DNA from: Alphaproteobacteria bacterium
GTDB taxonomy: Bacteria; Pseudomonadota; Alphaproteobacteria; Sphingomonadales; Sphingomonadaceae
Length of the DNA stretch: 11,098 nucleotides
Direction of reading: 5' to 3'
NCBI GenBank assembly: GCA_028293055.1
Contig: JAQGLD010000030.1
Span: 1 to 11,098, forward strand
The notes below the pieces were generated by a model. The model saw only the letters and a list, made by a program, of their open reading frames with translations. It did no database searches and had not been told where the DNA came from. Below, in pieces: positions 6,710-11,098 of the stretch (its first letter is position 1; every line of letters starts with the position of its first letter). Position numbers and translations under genes: made by a program.

Positions 6710-9247
6710 TTACAGCGTCCGCGCACGCTCCTCGACCTCGAACACTTCGAGATGATCGCCAGCCTTGATGTCGTTCGTGTCGGCGAGGAGGACACCGCAT
6801 TCGAGGCCGGCCCGGACCTCGGCGACATCGTCCTTGAACCGGCGCAGCGACGAGATGGTGGTCTTGGAGACGATGACATCCTCGCGGGTGAGCCGCGCAT
6901 GCAGCCCCTTGCGAAGCACGCCTTCGAGCACCAGCAGACCTGCCGCCTTGTCGCGCTTGCCGGCCGGGAAGACCTCCTTGACCTCGGCGCGACCGAGCAC
7001 GGTCTCGATGATCTCCGGACCGAGCTCGCCGGCCATCGCCTGCTTCACCCAGTCGGTGAGGTGGTAGATGACATCGTAATAGCGGAACTCGACGCCCTGC
7101 CGTGCGGCGACTTCGCGTGCCTTGGCGTTGGGACGGACGTTGAAACCGATGATCGGAGCACCCGATGCGCCGGCAAGCACGACGTCGCTCTCGGTGATTC
7201 CGCCGACTCCGGCGTGAAGCACCCGAGCCTTGATGTCCTCGGTCGAGATGCGGTTGACCGCGTTGACGATCGCTTCGACCGAGCCCTGGACGTCGCCCTT
7301 GATCACCAAAGGAAATTCCTTGGCCATGCTGGCGCGCGAGGCGAACATGTTCTCGAGGTTGACCGGGGCGCTGGTCGTCCGCTTGCGGTCGAGCAGGGTC
7401 TGACGATATTCGGCGACCTCGCGGGCGCGGGCCTCGTTGTCGACCACGGTCAGCGTGTCTCCGGCCGACGGGACGCCAGACAGGCCGAGCACCTCGACCG
7501 GGACCGAGGGCCCGGCTTCCTTCACCTGCTTGCCCTTGTCGTCGATCATCGCCCGGACCTTGCCTGCGATCGCTCCGACGACGAACACGTCGCCGACCCG
7601 AAGCGTGCCGCGCTGGACAAGCACGGTGGCGAGCGGGCCGCGCCCTTTGTCGAGCTTGGCCTCGATCACCGCGCCTTCGGCGGCGCGGCCAGGATTGGCC
7701 TTGAGCTCGAGCAATTCGGCCTGGAGCGCGATCGCCTCGAGCAATTTGTCGAGATTGGTCTTCTTGAGCGCCGAGACTTCGACGTCCTGGACCTCGCCGC
7801 CCATGTCCTCGACCATGATCTCGTGCTGGAGCAGCTCCTCGCGGACCTTCTGCGGGTTCGCCCCGGGCTTGTCGATCTTGTTGATCGCGACGATCATCGG
7901 CACCCCGGCCGCCTTGGTATGGTTGATCGCCTCGATCGTCTGCGGCTTCAGGCCGTCATCGGCAGCGACGACGAGCACGACGATGTCGGTCACATTGGCG
8001 CCGCGCGCGCGCATCTCGGTAAAGGCCTCGTGGCCCGGAGTGTCGAGGAAGGTGATCTTCGACTTGTCGGGCAGCTGCACCGGGTAGGCGCCGATATGCT
8101 GGGTGATTCCGCCGGCCTCGCCCGAGACGACATTGGCGCCGCGGATCGCATCGAGCAGGCTGGTCTTGCCGTGATCGACATGGCCCATGATCGTGACCAC
8201 CGGCGAGCGCGGCTGCAGCGTCTCGTCCGCATCCAGATCGCTTTCGGCCTGGATGTCGACGTCGGATTCGCTGACGCGCTTGATGTTGTGGCCGAACTCG
8301 GTGACGAGCAGCTCGGCGGTGTCCTGGTCGACATTCTGGTTGACCGTGACGACCATGCCCATCTTGAACAGGGCCTTCACCAGATCGGCGGCGCGCTCCG
8401 CCATCCGATTCGCGAGCTCCTGGACGGTGATCGAGTCCGGTACGACCACGTCGCGAACCTGCTTGGCCGACGGGCCGGACTGCATGTGATGGCGCTTTTC
8501 CTTCTCGCGGGCGCGGCGGAGCGCGGCGAGCGAGCGGGCGCGATTGTCGTCCTCGTCGGAAAGCGCCTTGGTGACGGTGAGCTTGCCGGCGTGACGACGA
8601 TCGTCGCGGCCGCGGACCGGCCGTGCCGGCTCGGGCGGATGTGGTGCCGGGCCGTGCTGCGTGGCACGGGCGGGGCCGCCGCTGCCGCGCTGCGCCTCTT
8701 CCTCGGTCGCTGCTTCGGTCGGAGCCGCCGTGCTCGGATTGGCCGCTTCCTCTTCGGCGCGACGCCGGGCCTCGGCCTCGTCCTGCTCGGCGCGTAGCCT
8801 GGCTTCTTCCTCGGCGCGGCGATTCTCTTCGGCGCGACGCTTCTCTTCCTCGGTCGCCTGCACGGCCTCGCGATCCTCGCGGCGACGTGCTTCCTCGAGC
8901 GTCGACAGACGCGATTCCTCGGCCTCGCGGAGCAGCCGCTCCTGAAGCTCGCGACGCGTGGTGGCGTCGACCGGCCGCTGCGGCGCCGCGGGTCGCTGCT
9001 GCTGGGCGGTCGGCTGGGGCTGCGGAGCGCGGGCGACCGGCGCCGGCTGCGGCGCTTCCTCGACCTTGACGGGTGCCGGCTCGGCCTCCCCCGGCCGCCC
9101 CAGGATGCGGCGCTTCTTGACCTCGACCACGACCGTGTTCGAGCGGCCGTGGCTGAAGCTCTGCTTCACCTTGCCGGTCTCGACGGTACGCTTCAGGCCC
9201 AAAGGCGCGCGCGCTCCCAGCTTCGGCTTGTCTGTCGTATCGCTCAC
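6710..9247 (-). CDS. infB: Translation initiation factor IF-2
   Basis: IF-2 is the GTPase that brings fMet-tRNA to the 30S P site and drives subunit joining. The product is 845 residues. A basic/proline-rich N-terminus is followed by a long charged Glu/Arg/Ala helix at about 97-170, an IF2_N-type domain around 265-325, then the G domain: GHVDHGKT at 355-362, [10 protein letters not shown] at 379-388, DTPGH at 402-406, NKID at 456-459 and SALK at 492-495. The C-terminal IF2 domains run to the end ([28 protein letters not shown]). The start is GTG 9247, overlapping the ylxR stop as GTGA, with AAGGAA five bases upstream. It looks full-length and intact. Confidence 0.98.
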   Translation of the reverse strand: MSDTTDKPKLGARAPLGLKRTVETGKVKQSFSHGRSNTVVVEVKKRRILGRPGEAEPAPVKVEEAPQPAPVARAPQPQPTAQQQRPAAPQRPVDATTRRELQERLLREAEESRLSTLEEARRREDREAVQATEEEKRRAEENRRAEEEARLRAEQDEAEARRRAEEEAANPSTAAPTEAATEEEAQRGSGGPARATQHGPAPHPPEPARPVRGRDDRRHAGKLTVTKALSDEDDNRARSLAALRRAREKEKRHHMQSGPSAKQVRDVVVPDSITVQELANRMAERAADLVKALFKMGMVVTVNQNVDQDTAELLVTEFGHNIKRVSESDVDIQAESDLDADETLQPRSPVVTIMGHVDHGKTSLLDAIRGANVVSGEAGGITQHIGAYPVQLPDKSKITFLDTPGHEAFTEMRARGANVTDIVVLVVAADDGLKPQTIEAINHTKAAGVPMIVAINKIDKPGANPQKVREELLQHEIMVEDMGGEVQDVEVSALKKTNLDKLLEAIALQAELLELKANPGRAAEGAVIEAKLDKGRGPLATVLVQRGTLRVGDVFVVGAIAGKVRAMIDDKGKQVKEAGPSVPVEVLGLSGVPSAGDTLTVVDNEARAREVAEYRQTLLDRKRTTSAPVNLENMFASRASMAKEFPLVIKGDVQGSVEAIVNAVNRISTEDIKARVLHAGVGGITESDVVLAGASGAPIIGFNVRPNAKAREVAARQGVEFRYYDVIYHLTDWVKQAMAGELGPEIIETVLGRAEVKEVFPAGKRDKAAGLLVLEGVLRKGLHARLTREDVIVSKTTISSLRRFKDDVAEVRAGLECGVLLADTNDIKAGDHLEVFEVEERARTL

Positions 9248-10095
9248 TTAAATTCCTTCGTAACAATCTCTGCCGACGCATCCGGCGTGCCCGCCGTCGC
9301 GGCGTCTAGCCCAGCCTTCGGTCCGATAAAAGCGCGCCATCGATCGAGCGCGTGGCGAACACGCGCCGCGGCACCGCGGTCGATCATGGCGATATGTACC
9401 ACATTCTGGCGACCCAGCGCTAATGACAATATGGGCCTTTGTGCTGGAATAACCAACCCTTGCGGCTCGCTGCTTTCGCGCGACGAAGCAGGGCCTCCGC
9501 CCACCCGCCAGGCCTGATCGAGCTTGCGCCGGCCATCCTCGCCGGCATCCTCGGCGTGGAGGAGGAGGTGCACCTCGCCCTTTCGGGCCGCGTCGGCAAT
9601 CTTGTCGGAACCGCTGAGCAAAGTGCTGGACCGCGCCTCGAGCCCAAGCCGGTCGAGCACCGACTGGCGAAGGGCGCTCTCGATGCGCTCGCCGAGATCG
9701 TCGGGGATTTGCAGCTCGCTGGTCTTGAACGCACGGGCGAGCGCCGCCTTGAGCCGGCCCTTGGTCAAAGCCGCTTCAAGCGTCGCACGGTCGACTCCGA
9801 TCCAGGCGCCCCTGCCGGGTGCGCGGGCGCGCACATCCGGAGCGATCTGCCCGTCGGGACCGAGCGCGAGCCGGATCAGCGAATCGCGCGAATCATGCTC
9901 GCCGCTGAGGATGCACTTGCGCTCGGGAACGTGCTTGTCTGCCTGCGCCTTGCCTCCCCCCTCCCGTTTACGGGAGGGGTCGGGGGTGGGCAAAGCCTCG
10001 CCAGCGGGAGCAGGCTCTTCCAGGCCCACCCCTAGCCCCTCCCGCAAGCGGGAGGGGGACTTACGCGTCAGGCGTTCATTGGGAGGGTTCCGCAA
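9244..10095 (-). CDS. ylxR: YlxR-family (DUF448) RNA-binding protein with C-terminal L7Ae-like domain
   Basis: The product is 283 residues from TTG 10095 (read [10 protein letters not shown]). The YlxR domain spans about 55-130 with VPERKCILSG and PGRGAWIG. The C-terminal part, about 145-250, resembles the YlxQ/L7Ae fold (SGSDKIADAARKGEVHLLL) fused as in other alphaproteobacteria. Bacillus YlxR has been linked to RNase P; the role here is inferred to be RNA binding. The TTG is preferred because GGGGAGGA lies five bases upstream and the MRNP-type start fits my memory of relatives. ATG 10113 in the same frame would overlap nusA by 38 bases. Residues 13-47 are encoded by an inverted repeat and separate the first dozen residues from the YlxR domain. 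Confidence 0.88.
   Translation of the reverse strand: MRNPPNERLTRKSPSRLREGLGVGLEEPAPAGEALPTPDPSRKREGGGKAQADKHVPERKCILSGEHDSRDSLIRLALGPDGQIAPDVRARAPGRGAWIGVDRATLEAALTKGRLKAALARAFKTSELQIPDDLGERIESALRQSVLDRLGLEARSSTLLSGSDKIADAARKGEVHLLLHAEDAGEDGRRKLDQAWRVGGGPASSRESSEPQGLVIPAQRPILSLALGRQNVVHIAMIDRGAAARVRHALDRWRAFIGPKAGLDAATAGTPDASAEIVTKEFK
9956..10059. repeat. Inverted repeat doublet inside the 5' end of ylxR
   Basis: The arms at 9956-9991 and 10024-10059 are inverted copies with about six mismatches in 36 bases. Each has its own hairpin: CCCCTCCCG / CGGGAGGGG at 9958-9979, and the same stem at 10036-10057 with a different loop. Inner G-rich and C-rich segments (GGGGGTGGGC / GCCCACCCC) pair the two arms. 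Inside the centre AGCCT and AGGCT can extend the fold. It is translated as ylxR residues 13-47, which are rich in Pro, Gly, Arg and Glu and look like low-complexity linker. Confidence 0.85.
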
Positions 10096-11098
10096 CAGCG
10101 TCCTCCCCTTCATCCTCGAACCAGTGGGCGCGGGCGGCCATGATGATTTCGTTGCCCTGCTCGTCGCTGAGCCCGTAATCGGCGAGCAGACCGCCCTTGT
10201 CCTCGCTTCGGTTGCTCTCGCGCTGGCGGCGCTGCTCGGGACGCTTCTTCTGGACGAGCTCGTCGGTGGCGAGATCGGCGAGGTCGTCGAGCGTCTTGAT
10301 TCCGGCCTTGCCGAGCGTGACCAGCATCGCCTCGGTCAGGTACGGCATCTCGGCGAGCTCGTCGGACACGCCGAGCGCTCGGCGCTCCTCGCGAGACGCT
10401 TCCTCTCGGCGATCGAGCGCTTCCTGGGCGCGGCTCTGCAGCTCGGTGCCGAGCTCCTCGTCGAAGCCCTCGATCGAGCTCAATTCGCTGAGCTCGACAT
10501 AGGCGACCTCTTCGAGCGCTCCGAAGCCCTCGTCGACCAGCAGCTGGGCGAGCGTCTCGTCGACGTCGAGCTCCTTCTGGAACAATTCGGAACGCTCGAC
10601 GAACTCGCGCTGGCGCTTCTCGCTGGCGTCGGCCTCGGTCATGATGTCGATCGCCGAGCCGGTGAGCTGGCTGGCGAGGCGGACATTCTGGCCGCGGCGG
10701 CCGATGGCGAGCGAAAGCTGGTCGTCGGGGACGACCACTTCGATCCGGCTCTCTTCCTCGTCGATGACGACCCGGCTGACCGTCGCCGGCTGCAATGCGT
10801 TGACGACGAAGGTGGCGAGGTCCTCGGACCAGGGGATGATGTCGATCTTCTCGCCCTGCAATTCCTGGACGACCGCCTGCACCCGGCTGCCCTTCATTCC
10901 GACGCAGGCGCCGACCGGATCGATCGAGCTGTCGTGGCTGATCACTCCGATCTTTGCGCGGCTGCCCGGATCTCGTGCGGCGGCCTTGTTCTCGATGATA
11001 GAGTCTTATTTCTCGGGGACTTCCTGTGCGAAGAGCTTCTTCATGAAGTCGGGATGGGCGCGGCTGAGGAAGATCTGCGGCCCGCGATTCTCGCGGCG
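10076..11098 (-). CDS. nusA: Transcription termination/antitermination protein NusA, 5' end cut by the window edge, with an in-frame stop codon
   Basis: NusA binds RNA polymerase and nascent RNA to control pausing, termination and antitermination. The visible part runs from [17 protein letters not shown] through KH1 ([12 protein letters not shown]) and KH2 ([16 protein letters not shown]). After these come the acidic C-terminal region with helix-hairpin-helix-like repeats ([34 protein letters not shown]) and a final acidic tail. In frame, a TAA at 11006-11008 interrupts the protein between QEVPEK and [18 protein letters not shown], where relatives read roughly PEIYDGIIEIK. Everything on both sides is normal and in the same frame. 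Because NusA is normally essential in this group, a base-calling or assembly fault is the first suspicion; a real pseudogene cannot be ruled out. Confidence 0.88.
11006..11008 (-). other. In-frame TAA within nusA
   Basis: The codon lies in the same frame as the downstream NusA stop at 10076-10078 (311 codons apart) and the upstream 30 codons to the window edge. Neighbouring codons are also unusual: AAA where Ile is expected, TCT where Gly is expected, and AAC where Ile is expected, all within about 30 bases. A single point mutation does not explain the cluster. Confidence 0.85.

Noticed and set aside
6752..8797. A 681-codon open frame on the plus strand
   Set aside because: It lies antisense to infB and has the same cause: a GC-rich codon-bias shadow with no family motif or plausible ribosome site.

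Overview
The window is a GC-rich chromosomal segment in which every gene I can support lies on the minus strand. Read in the direction of transcription (high to low coordinates) it is the bacterial nusA-infB translation superoperon: nusA (3' part) - ylxR - infB - rbfA - GNAT acetyltransferase - M50 site-2-type protease - vapB - vapC - tdk - truB - rpsO - pnp (5' part). The protein sequences (fused YlxR/L7Ae-like protein, long IF2 N-terminus, Gly/Arg-rich PNPase tail) and base composition suggest an alphaproteobacterium, most likely Sphingomonadales. That placement is from memory of family sequences, not from a search.

Layout. 10076-11098: C-terminal part of nusA, which carries an in-frame TAA in a normally conserved segment. 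9244-10095: ylxR, overlapping nusA. 6710-9247: infB, overlapping ylxR by GTGA. 6599-6709: intergenic inverted repeat. 6197-6598: rbfA. 4994-6182: an acetyltransferase and a membrane protease, tightly packed. 4678-4956: vapB, with its own likely promoter and operator, followed by vapC to 4289. 2680-4289: tdk and truB, each joined to the gene before it by a one-base TGATG overlap. 2394-2663: rpsO, followed directly by a UUCG hairpin terminator. 1-2198: pnp behind a 195-base leader with two structured elements. No gap exceeds 300 bases.

How the genes work together. NusA, IF2, RbfA, TruB, S15 and PNPase form the usual transcription-antitermination / translation-initiation / ribosome-maturation / RNA-decay group. 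Between rbfA and truB lie four non-ribosomal functions: an acetyltransferase, a membrane protease, a VapBC toxin-antitoxin pair and thymidine kinase.

The most unusual feature is a set of four inverted-repeat doublets of four different sequence families (2304-2364, 3079-3195, 6602-6707, 9956-10059). They resemble REP doublets (REPIN/BIME-like). Two lie inside genes and are translated in frame: a 117-base, 39-codon element inside truB, and one in the N-terminal leader of ylxR. A third carries the rbfA Shine-Dalgarno within a hairpin. In-frame palindromic inserts in conserved genes recall the palindromic elements described in Rickettsia, but these sequences look unrelated to those.
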